In this document: piece after piece, positions 51,162 to 63,000 of the stretch
How positions within the stretch are numbered: position 1 is the first letter of the stretch
Layout: each line of letters begins with the position of its first letter
From: Bacteroidota bacterium
Lineage (GTDB): Bacteria > Bacteroidota > Bacteroidia > Chitinophagales > Chitinophagaceae
Length of the DNA: 64,000 nt
Direction of reading: 5' to 3'
Assembly: GCA_023417815.1 (NCBI GenBank)
Contig: JAEZEI010000003.1
Location: 1 to 64,000 of the forward strand
Notes under the pieces: generated by a model
Databases searched by the model: none
Told to the model about the DNA's origin: nothing
Seen by the model: only the letters and a program-made list of their open reading frames with translations
Translations under genes and position numbers: made by a program

Positions 51162-54100
51162 ATGTTGCTTATTAGAAAACCTGTAATCACATTATTGGTC
51201 TGCGGTGTTATCTCTTTACTCACTTTCCTGTCCTTTCAACCCGTACAAGCAGGTGAGGGAGTGTTTGAAGTGTTTCAGCAGGACACCACTCCAGCACAAC
51301 AGGGATTGCCTTATCCTATTCACGACAGAAGAGGTGACGGGCTTTCATCCGGTCAAAGCGTCTTCGATCTTCCCTATCCCAGCAACTATTCCGATTCCGT
51401 GGTCTTCGACCCCGTAACCCGCCGGTATATTGTTTATGAAAAGATTGGTAACCGCTATTACAGGGTCCCGACTACTTATACCTTCGATGAATTCTGGGCT
51501 ATGCGTTACCGGCAGGCTGAAGAGGAATATTTCCGCCAGCGTGCAAACACCACCAGCATCCTTAATCGCGGGAAATTATTGCGTCCTAAACTTTCCCTCA
51601 CCGACAACCTGTTCAACCGTCTGTTCGGTAATGGAAAGATCTCTATAAGCCCGCAGGGTAATGTGGACATTACCGCAGGTTACCAGGGACAAAAGATCGA
51701 TAACCCTACGCTGCCTGAAAGAGCCAGGAAGAACGGGGGGCTTGATTTTAATATGGATGCGCAGTTGAATGTGAACGCCAGCATAGGGGATAAGTTACGT
51801 TTCCCGATCAATTACAATACCCTTGCAAACTTCGACCTCGATAACCAGCTAAAACTGGATTATACCGGTACCGACGACGAGATCATTAAACGCTTTGAGG
51901 CAGGTAATGTCGCATTTCCATCGCGCGGAACGCTGATCCCAGGGGCGCAACAACTCTTTGGTTTAAAGACCCAGCTCCAGTTCGGAAAACTATATATCAC
52001 CACCGTACTTGCCAACCAGAAATCGCAACGCCAGAGCGTAAACCTCGAAGGTGGTGCCGCTGCCCAGCCTTTTGAAGTGAAAGGGGATGAATACGAGGAG
52101 AACCGCCACTTTTTATTAGCCCAGTATTTCCGGGATAATTACAACCAGGTGATGAGGAACCTGCCGGCTATTACCAGCCCCGTCCAGGTTTTACGCCTCG
52201 AGGTTTGGGTGACCAACAGAACAGGGACCACTACTGAAACAAGGGACGTGGTAGGTCTGCAGGACCTGGGAGAAGTAAATCCTTATTTACAACCGCCGGT
52301 AGTGAACGTACTAACGGGTAGCCCTATCCCAACAAACGGTACCAACGACCTGTATACAAAGGTGCTGAACCAGCCGAATGCGCGTAACCCGGCGATGGTG
52401 TTCCAGAACCTCGTGAACCTGGGCCTTAGTCCTGTACAGGATTTTGAAAAAACCTTTGCACGCAAACTTGATTCAACCCAGTATATATATAACCGCCAGG
52501 TAGGTACGCTTTCCCTTAGCCAGCCTTTGCAAACCGATGAAGTGCTTGCAGTTGCATACCAGTATTCCTATAATGGCCGGATATTCCAGGTCGGCGAATT
52601 TTCCCAGGATGTACCTCCAGACAGCGCTTCAGCAACTCAGAAAGTACTGTTCCTGAAATTGCTGAAGGCAACCTCCCAGAGGGTGAACCTGCCGATATGG
52701 GACCTGATGATGAAGAATGTTTATTCAATTGGATATGGAGTGCTTACACCAACCGATTTCAAACTTGATGTGCTTTACCAGGAGCCGGGGCTTGGCGACA
52801 AGCGTTATGTTCCTTTTGGAAATATCAACCAGGGTGCACCGATCATTTCATTGCTAAACCTCGACAGGCTTAACAGCCAGCTCGATCCGCAGCCGGATGG
52901 TGTGTTCGACTTCGTGGAAGGGTTTACGGTGATGTCGCAGTACAGCAGGGTGATGTTCCCTGTACTGGAACCTTTCGGTCGTGATCTTGCACCGCAGGTT
53001 TATGATCCTATTCCTGCGAATGCAGAAGATACACTTTATTATGCCCTGTATGATTCCATTAAGGCAGTTGCACAGCAATACCCTAACCTGAACAGGTTTG
53101 TATTGAAAGGAACTGCAAAAACCTCGGGGAGTGCAGACATCAGTATCGGTTTCAACATTCCTCGTGGATCCGTATCCGTTACTGCGGGCGGCAGGCAGCT
53201 GCAGGAAGGTGTTGACTATGATATTAACTACGACCTTGGAACCATACGTATTACCAACCAGGCCATTCTGAATGCAGGCCTGCCCGTACAGGTAAACTTT
53301 GAGAACAATGCCTCTTTTGGTTTGCAGCAAAGATCTTATCTCGGGCTTCGTCTTGATTACCTGGCGAAGAATACAAGCAGCTACCAGCTTGCGCTGGGAG
53401 GTACCATTGTACGGTTAAGTGAAAGACCATTCTTTACGAAAGTGAACCTGAATGAGGATCCGATCCGCAATACTATGTACGGGCTGGATTTCAATTTCAG
53501 GAAAGATCTGCCAAGACTGACAAAGATCCTTGATAAGCTGCCTATCTATTCCACAACAGCGCCTTCTTCAATAAATGTTTATGGAGAGGGAGCGTATCTG
53601 AAGCCCGGTCATGCGCCGCAGATAGGAAGAGGCAGCGAGGGAATGATCTATATCGACGATTTTGAGGGAAGCAAATCAGGAATCGATCTAAGGTTTCCAC
53701 CAATAAGCTGGGCATTGTCTTCTGTTCCATCCGGGGCAACTGAAAGAGGCTCTAACCAGCTGCTGTTCCCCGAGGCATCCTTAACGAATGATATCAATTA
53801 CGGAAAGAACCGTGCTAAGATCGCATGGTACCAGATAGAACAAACCCTGCAACAATACCAGGGATCTAATAACCCGCTTTCTGATAATGCAGAAGAATTA
53901 AGCGACCCGCGCGTTCGCCAGGTATTGCAGAAAGAAATCTTTCCCCAGCGCACCACGGGCTTCGGTGAAAGCCAGCTTGTAACTTTCGATCTTTCCTATT
54001 TCCCGGAAGAGAAAGGTCCTTACAATTATGAAAATTCACCAACCCAACTGAATGCAAACGGAAGGTTCATCAACCCTCAAAGCAAGTTCGGTGGCCTGAT

Positions 54101-57100
54101 GCGTAATATTGACCAGCCTGACTTTGAAACAGCGAACATTGAATTCATTGAATTCTGGATGCAGGACCCTTTCATTGTTCCTGAACTACAGACAAGTACG
54201 GGTGGCCAATTATATTTCAACCTTGGAAACATTGCAGAGGATGTATTGAAGGATGGCAGGCGTTTTTATGAGAATGGTCTGCCAACGCCTAATGCACCCG
54301 CACCTGTTGATACAACGGAGTGGGGGATAGTGCCAAGAAATCCCATCCAGGTTACAAATGCATTCAGCAACATTCCTGAGGATCGCCTTTACCAGGATAT
54401 TGGCTTTGAAGGATTGAATGATGAACAGGAAAGAGTGAAGCGCCAGCAATATCTTAATGATATGGCGGCAGCCTTCGGGTTATCTTCACCGGCATATCAA
54501 AATGCATTGAATGATCCATCGAGCGATAATTACCGCCATTACAGGGATGGAAGCTTTACACCATCAAATGGCATTCTCGCACGCTATAAGAATTTCAATA
54601 ATCCTGAGGGCAACTCACCCATCAGCAGTGGTTCAGATTTCTCCACTGCTGCAACCTTGTACCCGGATGCTGAAGATCTGAACCGGGATAATACCCTGAA
54701 TGAAACGGAAGAATACTTCCAGTATATCGTTGATCTTAAACCTAAGTCATCGCCGGAAATGAGTATCGGCCAGAATTTTATCGTAGATAAAAAGGATGTG
54801 CAGGTAAATCTTGCAAATGGTCAGCAAAGAACAGAAACCTGGTACCAGTTCCGGATCCCGATCAGCAGTTACGACAGGAGGATAGGTAACATCCCCGATT
54901 TTAAATCTATCAGGTTCATCAGGATGTTCATGACTGGATTTGAAGACAGCGTCACGCTTCGTTTCGGAACATTACAACTTACGAGGAATATCTGGAGGAA
55001 GTTCAAGTATAAAATAGATTCGACCGGCCTTTATAATCCTGAAAGTAATACTCCTCTTAATGTAGGTGCGGTGAACATTGAAGAAAATGACAGGCGTTCT
55101 CCATTGCCTTACCGCACGCCCAAGGAAATTGAAAGGGTTCAGACGCTTAGTAATAATGGAGTGAATCTTTTACAGAACGAGCAGGCAATGAGCCTCCAGT
55201 TCTGCGAACTGAAGCAGGGCGACCAGAAAGGTGTGTTCCAGACCTTTGCCAACCGGGATCTTCGACAATTCCGGAAGCTATCGATGTATATACACGCCGA
55301 ACAGGCGCAGAACCCTGCGAATACCATACAGGATCGTGACCTGACTGCCGTTGTAAGGTTGGGTACCGACTTCGTGAACAACTATTATGAGATTCGCATA
55401 CCGCTTGTATTGACTGATCTTTTCACAGGCGGTAACCCGGATTCGGATGCTTATAATGACAGCCTGTGGAATCCTGCAAACTCGCTTGAAGTAGACCTTG
55501 ACAGGCTGACAAAGATCAAGCAGGCGCGCAATCTTTCTACATCATCATTAACAGAGATCTTCCGGGAACTCCAGGCTAACGGTCATACCTACTCGGTGAT
55601 GGGTAATCCAAACCTTGGAGAGATACGGGGCATTTTGATAGGGGTGGAAAATACCAATTCACCATCTGCCTGTGGTGAAGTTTGGGTAAATGAATTAAGG
55701 CTTTCTTCGATCGATGAAAAAGGCGGGTGGGCTGCACTGGGAAGAGTGGACGTAAATCTTGCAGATCTTGGAACGCTTTCCATTTCTGCGAATACACACA
55801 GCAATGGATTCGGTACGCTTGAACAGCGGATCAATGAAAGGTATCGTGATGATTTTGTGCAGTTCGATGTGGCAGCGAATCTTGAACTTGGCAAACTCAT
55901 TCCGAAGAAAGTAGGGATGTCCATCCCGGTATACGCTAGTTATTCCCAAACCGTAAGCACTCCTGAATATGATCCATATGATATGGACATTAAGCTGAAG
56001 GATAAATTAAAACACGCCAATGCAGCACAGCGTGATTCCATTAAGAATGTAGCAGTGGATTTTGTATCCGTGAAGACGCTCAATTTCACCAATGTAAGGA
56101 AGATCAAGACCAACGGAAAGAAGCCTAAGATATATGATGTGGAGAACCTGGATGTGAGCTATTCCTATATTAAAACAGAAAGCCACAGTCCACTGATAGA
56201 GATGAATGAAGTAACGAGGCACAGGGGAGCGCTGGGCTATAATTTTGCCCCGGAACCAAAATTCATCACACCATTCAAAAAATGGCTGAGCAAGCCTAAG
56301 ACGAAATGGCTGGACCTGATCCGGGATTTCAACTTCAATTATATACCATCACAGATAAGTTTCAGGGCTGATCTAAGCAGGCAGTTCGGTGCCATCAGGC
56401 CGCGCAGTATCGGAACTGACAAGTATCGCATTCCTGAAACCTATGATAAGTACTTTACTTTCCAGCGTGATTATATACTTCGCTGGAAGTTTACGCAGTC
56501 GCTGAATTTTGATTATGTGGCCACGAACAATTCACGTATAGATGAACCTTATGGAAGGATAGATACGAAAGAGAAGAAAGATACGGTAATGCGTAACCTG
56601 CTGAAGGGCGGAAGGAATACACTATTCAACCAGACGGCCACATTCGATTATACCCTTCCTCTTGCGAAGATCCCGGCACTTGACTGGACCACTGCGAATC
56701 TGAAATACCAGGCAAGTTACAGGTGGATCGGTGCTTCAAGGCTTGCCGTAGAACTTGGAAATTTCCTTGAGAACGGTCAACAGAAAGAAGCAACCATTCA
56801 ATTCGATTTCAACAGGCTTTACCAGAAATCCAAATGGATCAGGCAACTCGACCAGCCTTCAAAGATCGAGGACAGGGAGAAATGGCGTAACAGGATCACC
56901 AGGGTGAAGGATACTGTGGTAAACAAGCAAGGTCAGAAAGTGGTGAAGACGCGGAAGATCGTTGATAAAACTGCAGTTCCATATATTGGAACAGGCCAGA
57001 AGATATTTGGAAAATTACTTACCAGTCTTAAACAGGTAAACGTGTCCGTTTCCGAGATCGCCAATACCAGGTTACCTGGTTATATGGACAGCACAAAACA

Positions 57101-58439
57101 TTTTGGACAGAACTGGAACAGCATGCAGCCTGGTCTTGATTTTATACTGGGTATGCAGCCTGATACCAACTGGTTGAACAGGAAGGCCCGCGAAGGTGTG
57201 ATCACATTTGATACCACGTTCAATTCCCTGTTCCAGCAGAATTTTGACCAGCGTATAATGTTGAGCGCTCAACTTGAACCGGTACGTGACCTTTCGATCC
57301 AGGTAAATGTGAGCAAAACATTCAATAAGACCTACAGTGAAACATTCCGTTATATTGATACTACGGGCGGAAGTAACCGAAGCTTCATGCACCTGAATCC
57401 ATATGCAGGCGGTGGGTTCGATGTAAGCTATATCGCATTTAAAACATTGTTCGGAAAATTTGATCCGAACAGGGTCTCGGCAACTTTCAAGGAGTTTGAG
57501 AATAACAGGGTGATTTTAAGCCAGCGGCTGGGCAAGCAGAATCCTTATTCGCAGGTGCAGGGAGCTGATGGCTATTATTATGGTTATGGAAAGTATGCGG
57601 TTGATGTGCTGATACCGTCCTTCATTGCAGCATATACAGGCCAGGACCCGAACAGTGTTGCGTTGATAAAGCAAAACAATTCCAAAACGAGGAGTAATCC
57701 TTTTAAGGCCATCCTGCCAAAGCCAAACTGGAAGCTTGATTATAATGGTCTTACACGGATAAAGGGTTTAAATAAGATCTTTACCAACTTCAATATCTCT
57801 CATGGGTACAATGGAAACCTTAGTATGAATGGATTTACATCTGCTTTGATGTACCAGGATGTATCGCATTATGGATATCCTTCTTTCTATGATACGGTTT
57901 CAAATAACTTTGTGCCATATTTCCTGGTGCCGAATGTAACTATCCAGGAAGCGTTCCAGCCACTTATCGGTTTCGATATGATGCTGACGAACCAGTTCCA
58001 GGCCAAGTTCGAATATGCAAAATCAAGAACCCTTAGCCTTAGTCTTTACGACTACCAATTGAGCGAAAACCGCAGCACGGAATTCATTATTGGTGCAGGC
58101 TATCGTAAACGTGGTCTGAAATTGCTTGGAGGTATCAAACTTCCAAAATTCCTTGACAAATCAGGAACAGGTAAACTTGACAATGAGATCAACTTCAGGC
58201 TTGACCTTCGGATACGCGATAATGTGAATGCAAACAGCCGTCTTGACCAGGATAATAATTTCGCCACCGGCGGAAGTAAGGAGATAACGATAAGTCCAAC
58301 GATCGATTACTTCCTGAATAACAGGATCAATATTAAGCTGTTCTTCGATCAGCGACGGGTGAAACCATATATATCATCGAGTGCACCCACTACGAACACC
58401 AGGGCGGGAGTGCAGGTAAGGATCTCATTATCACAATAG
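51162..58439 (+). CDS. sprA: SprA, outer-membrane translocon of the type IX secretion system
   Basis: A 2425-residue outer-membrane protein, the normal length of the family. The signal peptide is LLVCGVISLLTFLSFQPVQA. SprA_N-type segments appear early (FNRLFGNGKISISPQGNVDITAGYQGQ, DKLRFPINYNTLANFDLDNQLKLDYTG), and the barrel-forming, Arg/Tyr/Asn-rich repeats continue to the end (GVQVRISLSQ). SprA forms the very large barrel through which CTD-bearing cargo such as the subtilase and CHU_C proteins of this window passes. It is monocistronic or read with ruvA; a strong terminator follows. Confidence 0.97.
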   Translation: MLLIRKPVITLLVCGVISLLTFLSFQPVQAGEGVFEVFQQDTTPAQQGLPYPIHDRRGDGLSSGQSVFDLPYPSNYSDSVVFDPVTRRYIVYEKIGNRYYRVPTTYTFDEFWAMRYRQAEEEYFRQRANTTSILNRGKLLRPKLSLTDNLFNRLFGNGKISISPQGNVDITAGYQGQKIDNPTLPERARKNGGLDFNMDAQLNVNASIGDKLRFPINYNTLANFDLDNQLKLDYTGTDDEIIKRFEAGNVAFPSRGTLIPGAQQLFGLKTQLQFGKLYITTVLANQKSQRQSVNLEGGAAAQPFEVKGDEYEENRHFLLAQYFRDNYNQVMRNLPAITSPVQVLRLEVWVTNRTGTTTETRDVVGLQDLGEVNPYLQPPVVNVLTGSPIPTNGTNDLYTKVLNQPNARNPAMVFQNLVNLGLSPVQDFEKTFARKLDSTQYIYNRQVGTLSLSQPLQTDEVLAVAYQYSYNGRIFQVGEFSQDVPPDSASATQKVLFLKLLKATSQRVNLPIWDLMMKNVYSIGYGVLTPTDFKLDVLYQEPGLGDKRYVPFGNINQGAPIISLLNLDRLNSQLDPQPDGVFDFVEGFTVMSQYSRVMFPVLEPFGRDLAPQVYDPIPANAEDTLYYALYDSIKAVAQQYPNLNRFVLKGTAKTSGSADISIGFNIPRGSVSVTAGGRQLQEGVDYDINYDLGTIRITNQAILNAGLPVQVNFENNASFGLQQRSYLGLRLDYLAKNTSSYQLALGGTIVRLSERPFFTKVNLNEDPIRNTMYGLDFNFRKDLPRLTKILDKLPIYSTTAPSSINVYGEGAYLKPGHAPQIGRGSEGMIYIDDFEGSKSGIDLRFPPISWALSSVPSGATERGSNQLLFPEASLTNDINYGKNRAKIAWYQIEQTLQQYQGSNNPLSDNAEELSDPRVRQVLQKEIFPQRTTGFGESQLVTFDLSYFPEEKGPYNYENSPTQLNANGRFINPQSKFGGLMRNIDQPDFETANIEFIEFWMQDPFIVPELQTSTGGQLYFNLGNIAEDVLKDGRRFYENGLPTPNAPAPVDTTEWGIVPRNPIQVTNAFSNIPEDRLYQDIGFEGLNDEQERVKRQQYLNDMAAAFGLSSPAYQNALNDPSSDNYRHYRDGSFTPSNGILARYKNFNNPEGNSPISSGSDFSTAATLYPDAEDLNRDNTLNETEEYFQYIVDLKPKSSPEMSIGQNFIVDKKDVQVNLANGQQRTETWYQFRIPISSYDRRIGNIPDFKSIRFIRMFMTGFEDSVTLRFGTLQLTRNIWRKFKYKIDSTGLYNPESNTPLNVGAVNIEENDRRSPLPYRTPKEIERVQTLSNNGVNLLQNEQAMSLQFCELKQGDQKGVFQTFANRDLRQFRKLSMYIHAEQAQNPANTIQDRDLTAVVRLGTDFVNNYYEIRIPLVLTDLFTGGNPDSDAYNDSLWNPANSLEVDLDRLTKIKQARNLSTSSLTEIFRELQANGHTYSVMGNPNLGEIRGILIGVENTNSPSACGEVWVNELRLSSIDEKGGWAALGRVDVNLADLGTLSISANTHSNGFGTLEQRINERYRDDFVQFDVAANLELGKLIPKKVGMSIPVYASYSQTVSTPEYDPYDMDIKLKDKLKHANAAQRDSIKNVAVDFVSVKTLNFTNVRKIKTNGKKPKIYDVENLDVSYSYIKTESHSPLIEMNEVTRHRGALGYNFAPEPKFITPFKKWLSKPKTKWLDLIRDFNFNYIPSQISFRADLSRQFGAIRPRSIGTDKYRIPETYDKYFTFQRDYILRWKFTQSLNFDYVATNNSRIDEPYGRIDTKEKKDTVMRNLLKGGRNTLFNQTATFDYTLPLAKIPALDWTTANLKYQASYRWIGASRLAVELGNFLENGQQKEATIQFDFNRLYQKSKWIRQLDQPSKIEDREKWRNRITRVKDTVVNKQGQKVVKTRKIVDKTAVPYIGTGQKIFGKLLTSLKQVNVSVSEIANTRLPGYMDSTKHFGQNWNSMQPGLDFILGMQPDTNWLNRKAREGVITFDTTFNSLFQQNFDQRIMLSAQLEPVRDLSIQVNVSKTFNKTYSETFRYIDTTGGSNRSFMHLNPYAGGGFDVSYIAFKTLFGKFDPNRVSATFKEFENNRVILSQRLGKQNPYSQVQGADGYYYGYGKYAVDVLIPSFIAAYTGQDPNSVALIKQNNSKTRSNPFKAILPKPNWKLDYNGLTRIKGLNKIFTNFNISHGYNGNLSMNGFTSALMYQDVSHYGYPSFYDTVSNNFVPYFLVPNVTIQEAFQPLIGFDMMLTNQFQAKFEYAKSRTLSLSLYDYQLSENRSTEFIIGAGYRKRGLKLLGGIKLPKFLDKSGTGKLDNEINFRLDLRIRDNVNANSRLDQDNNFATGGSKEITISPTIDYFLNNRINIKLFFDQRRVKPYISSSAPTTNTRAGVQVRISLSQ

Positions 58440-58440
58440 G

Positions 58441-58467
58441 AAAAGGCCGGTCACTGACCGGCCTTTT
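58441..58467. terminator. Bidirectional terminator after sprA
   Basis: GGCCGGTCA and TGACCGGCC (58445-58453, 58455-58463) form a 9-bp stem flanked by A4 and T4, a perfect palindrome around one C. It starts 2 bases after the sprA stop. The rest of the gap to 58732 shows no convincing gene. Confidence 0.85.
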
Positions 58468-58732
58468 AATTACTCCCCGCTACAGGGGCCACCATCCTCC
58501 TCCCCTACGGAAAAAACCCGGAATTTTACTGGTATTGTCAATCCCCCGGATTCGCGATTTAATATAGGCAAGTCCCCGTTGAGGTTATTTCCGGGTTATA
58601 AACTTCCGTTATTACCAGAAATTAATTCACAGGATGGGGTTGGCCCGCGTATAAATCCATGAACTTCAATCCTAATGAAACACCAATAAAATTGGAGGTG
58701 GAAATCAACCGCAACAACGGTCGGGTGAAGGC

Positions 58733-59200
58733 TTATTTAACTTTCTTCATCAGCATCACATACCCGCAGAGATCCTTTTTCTTTTTCTTATTGATCTGAA
58801 CGGGTTTGATCATATGGTATTCGCTGAACTTAGGGATATATGAATAAGCAATGATGTTCGCATTTGGGTCTCCCTGCAGGTTTTTTTCGTAAACCACCTG
58901 CTTTTCATTCCAGTCGAACATGCGTACCTCGAATAAGCGTGAGGTTTCTTCTCCTATGAAAACAAAATGATACCAGGTGCCTTCGGTCATAGGCATGATA
59001 ACTGGCATTTCATACTCACTTTCCATGGTTATGCCTGCTTCTTTTAAAACCTCAAAACCCTGTGATGCCATATCAGCTTTAATGCTGTCGGCCTGGCGAC
59101 GGATATTTTCACTGTAACAGGCTTTCTGCCTGATAACATCCTGTGAATAGGCTGATACTGAAATAGATAGAATAGTAAGAAGGGAAAACAGTGTTTTCAT
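58733..59200 (-). CDS. Secreted protein of unknown function
   Basis: A 155-residue protein with a signal peptide (MKTLFSLLTILSISVSAYSQ; ATG 59200). The body has VIRQKACYSENIRRQADSIKADMASQGFEVLKEAGITMESEYEMPVIMP, then WYHFVFIGEETSRLFEVRMFDWNEKQVVYEK, a beta sandwich-like end and a Lys-rich turn. I do not recognise a domain. It is a single gene converging on sprA. Confidence 0.75.
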   Translation of the reverse strand: MKTLFSLLTILSISVSAYSQDVIRQKACYSENIRRQADSIKADMASQGFEVLKEAGITMESEYEMPVIMPMTEGTWYHFVFIGEETSRLFEVRMFDWNEKQVVYEKNLQGDPNANIIAYSYIPKFSEYHMIKPVQINKKKKKDLCGYVMLMKKVK

Positions 59201-59305
59201 TTGTATTGGATAGTTAGCAGCAAAATTAGGCAATATTCACAGGCTACTTTTGCCTTTAACAATTACCCTGGGCTTATAACGTTTTACGGAGTAAATTATT
59301 TCAAC

Positions 59306-60067
59306 TCAGGTTGATTTATTGAAATAGAAGGCGTTAGCCTGGCTCGTACATGTCAGCACCAGGTCATTTATGCATACGTGCGGTGGAAGAGATGCAGAAT
59401 ACAGCACCACTGCCGCTACATCCTCAGAACTAAGCGGAAGGTATCCCTTATAGGTGTCTGCAGCCTTTTCAAGGTCACCATGGAAACGCACAATTGAAAA
59501 TTCAGTTTCCACAGCACCGGGATGAATACCGGTAACTTTGATCCCGTGTTTTAGAAGATCGATCCGCATTCCGCGGGTCAATGAATCAACTGCAGATTTA
59601 CTTGCACAGTATACGTTTCCTTTTTCATAAACTTCCTTACCTGCTATTGATCCAATATTAATAATGTGCCCCGTCTTTCTTTCGATCATGCCGGGAAGCA
59701 CCGCTTTTGAAACATACAGTATCCCATTGACATTAGTTGAAAGCATGGTTTCCCAATCGTCTATACTCGCATTTTCAAAACTGTCTCTTCCTAATGCGAG
59801 ACCTGCATTATTAATTAGAATATCAATATCCTTGTACTGATCAGGAAGGCCTGAGATAGCTGATAGGGTTGCTTCCTTATTGCGTACATCAAAACATAAA
59901 GTATGAACCTGGCTGCCTGTATTTCCAACTATTTTGTTTTTCAGCGCTGAAAGTCTTTCAGATCTCCTCCCGGTAATTATCACCTTGTATCCCGCTCCTG
60001 CAAATGCAAAAGCACAGGCTTCTCCTATGCCTGAAGTGGCCCCGGTGATCAGCGCGGTCTTTTCCAT
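59306..60067 (-). CDS. Short-chain dehydrogenase (YdfG-like)
   Basis: A 253-residue classical SDR. The cofactor motif is TGATSGIGEA, NNAG appears as ILINNAGLALG, the catalytic Ser lies in INIGSIAGKEVYE and the Tyr/Lys pair in VYCASKSAV. TGRRSERL after strand 2 suggests NADP preference. Length and LPLSSEDVAAVVLYSASLP match the YdfG group, which reduces hydroxy/oxo acids such as serine or 3-hydroxypropionate. It is downstream of the adhesin gene on the same strand, 21 bp apart. Confidence 0.94.
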   Translation of the reverse strand: MEKTALITGATSGIGEACAFAFAGAGYKVIITGRRSERLSALKNKIVGNTGSQVHTLCFDVRNKEATLSAISGLPDQYKDIDILINNAGLALGRDSFENASIDDWETMLSTNVNGILYVSKAVLPGMIERKTGHIINIGSIAGKEVYEKGNVYCASKSAVDSLTRGMRIDLLKHGIKVTGIHPGAVETEFSIVRFHGDLEKAADTYKGYLPLSSEDVAAVVLYSASLPPHVCINDLVLTCTSQANAFYFNKST

Positions 60068-60088
60068 GTGTGAAGTTTCGTGTTACAA

Positions 60089-63000
60089 CTACCGGATCAG
60101 GATAACATATCCTTTTTTCTGCCTTACCTGGCCTTTGAAGGTCACTCCTTCTGCGTACCAAACGAAGGTGCCCGGATCCTGTGGCTTGCCGGCAAAAATA
60201 CCATTCCAGCCTTTACCTATTTCGGATGTGGCGAATACAAGCTGCCCGAACCTGTTGTACACCCGGAAATAATTCAGGGATTTCATGCCCAGGAGGATTG
60301 GTTTAATTTCATCATTCAAACCATCGTTATTTGGAGTGAATGCGGTGGGTACATACATATCCGCATCCACCAAAAACACGGTAACATTGATCGTATCTGA
60401 ACCCCTGCACCCATAGGCATCGGTTCCTGTAACTGTATATAGAATATTGCTTTCAGTGGTTGAAACCGGGTTATGAATAAAAGCATTGGAAAGCGCTACG
60501 TCCGGCGTCCATACGTAAGTCATAGCTCCTGTGGCATTAAGGTAGAGAGGCTGACCTTCCACGATACTGGTGTCGGAAGGGCCTGCATTAACATTAAGCT
60601 GAGGGATCACCTGTACAATGACGGTATCTTTCACTGGTTTGGGACATCCAAGGTTATCCGTTACCGTAACTATGTATTGCGTTGTTTGAGAAGGTTGCGT
60701 AACGGTGGGGTTAGGAATATTGGGATCATTTAGGAATGTAGCAGGCTCCCATGAATAACTGCTTCCACCTGTTGCCTGCAGTTGGGTATTAAGACCGATG
60801 CAGACTGGTATATCATCCCCGGCATTTGCATCAGGATAGGGCACCACGGTTACTCTTACAGATGCAGAGCGTTCACAATTCCCGATGTTTGCTGTAACAA
60901 CATAATCAGTAGTCGCATCGGGGTTGGCAACAGGGTTAAGTATGTTAGGATTGCTTAGCCCTGTTGATGGTGACCAGCTATATGAAAGTCCGTCGCTTGA
61001 TGCTCCCATAACGAAGGAATCAGTGAGACAGATCGTGGTATCCGTTCCTGCATTGATCGTAACATCAGCTTTTACATCCACAAAAACTGAATCAAGCCGG
61101 TAACAACCGTATTGGTCCGTTACGGTTAAATAATATGTTGTTGGAACATCCGGGCTTACATCCGGATTCTGAACAGAAGTGCTGCTGATATTATAGGCAG
61201 GCGACCAGTTGTAATCTCCTTGCGCAATGGTTTGTAACGAAAGAGTATCGATAACACAGATCAGTGTATCATTAGGCATGGTAACCTCCGGTTTCTGGCG
61301 AACTTCCACCCAAACGGTATCATTTCTCAAGCGGGCGCAGCCATTAACACCCACGGAAACGATGTATTCAGTAGATGTAGCGGGAGTTGCAACGGGATTG
61401 GAAATATTTGGATTACTTAGCCCTGCGGATGGCGACCACTGGTATGTAGCACCACCTGTAGCCTGCAGTGTAACACCACCCTGGCCGGTACAGAAGGTAG
61501 TGTCCGGTCCTGCATCCGGAATTGCCAGCGGAGTTACATTGATGGTTTGCGATGCCGTAGCAACACAATTTTCACCCCATGTTGTAGTGAGCGTATAAGT
61601 TGTTGTTGATACCGGGAATGCGGAAACAGATTGTTCACCTGTCGATGATAATGTAGAACCATTATTCCATTGCCATGTTACTCCAACGTTTTGATTCGAA
61701 CTTCCTGATAAGGTAAGGGTATCACCTTCACAAATTGAAGCCGGTGAAGCTGTTATGGAATTTGCCAGGTTAAAGAGGGGTGTTACTACTATAGTATCCC
61801 TTGCGCGGCAACCATTTGATTCGATTTCAACAATATATTCCGTAGGAGTGGTTGGAAATACCAGTGGATTAGCCGTGTTGGCGCCTATAATATTAGTTGC
61901 CGGGCTCCATGAGAAATTTCCGGATCCTGAAGCACTAAGCTGCAGGCTGTCAAGTCCGCAATACGTTGTATCCCCGGGAAGAATACTGGTAACAGGGGAT
62001 GGATTAACGGTGATCTGTCTCGTAATATTCTTCTGGCAACCCTTACTGTTACCGACATCTAAACTAACTGTATAAACTCCGGGAGTATTGAAGGTATAAG
62101 ACGGAACAGCAAGGTGACTTGTATCTGCGAGGGTGGTGCCATCCCCAAAGTTCCAGCTCCACGAATCAACAACACCATAATGTGTGAGCGTGGTATCTGT
62201 AAAAGTAACGGGTTGGCCTACACAAACAGGAGTGCTGTTTTCAAACCCTGGAAAGAATCCGGGGAACACCCTGATGGTAAGCTCCGAGGAATCAGTACAG
62301 TTTCCCCCTTTATTGATAATAAGTTTTACATTAAATACACCTGTATCCGGGTAAACAAACACCGGGTTGTCAATGATAGAAGTATCGTTGTCGATGCCCG
62401 GGTAACCGAAATCCCAGAAAACAGTTTGGGCGCCTGTACTGCTGTGGAAGAACTGAACATTGAATCCATCGCAGGTGATATAATCCGGCATGGGATCAGC
62501 ATTCGTAGGTATACAAGGTGAAACTTCAACTATAAGGTCCTTTCGGTGCACACCTCTGAAAACGCCATCACGGTAATAAGCTACACAAACTGCAACTACA
62601 TATTTCCCCGCGTTCGGCGCTATACCAGAGATCATCCCTGTGTTTGGATCTATTGTGGCTAATGGTCCCAGCGGGCTGGTAGCATTAAAGGGGTTGATAT
62701 AACTTACCGAGGCATAGGGTGGTGCAACGGGATTACGGAAATCTGCCTGGTTTGCAGGACCGCCATTGAAAGCTTCACAAAAAGAATAAACCAGTGAATC
62801 TCCATCTACGTCGCTGGCACTGAAGTCAAGAGCAAAATCTGAATTAGCACAGATAACGTTTACGGGCAAAGAAAACTGGGGTGAGTTGTCTATAAGAGGA
62901 TCTGGTAAAAGGTTTTGACCCGGGATCACGCAACTGTATGTTGCACCCTGGTCGTTAAATATATTCTGGCTGTTTTGCCTGCTAAAGGTCTGGAAGGCCA

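Noticed and set aside
58660..58803. Small plus-strand ORF after sprA
   Set aside because: It runs antisense into the 3' end of the secreted-protein gene, has no export signal or domain, and its composition in the overlap is that of a shadow.
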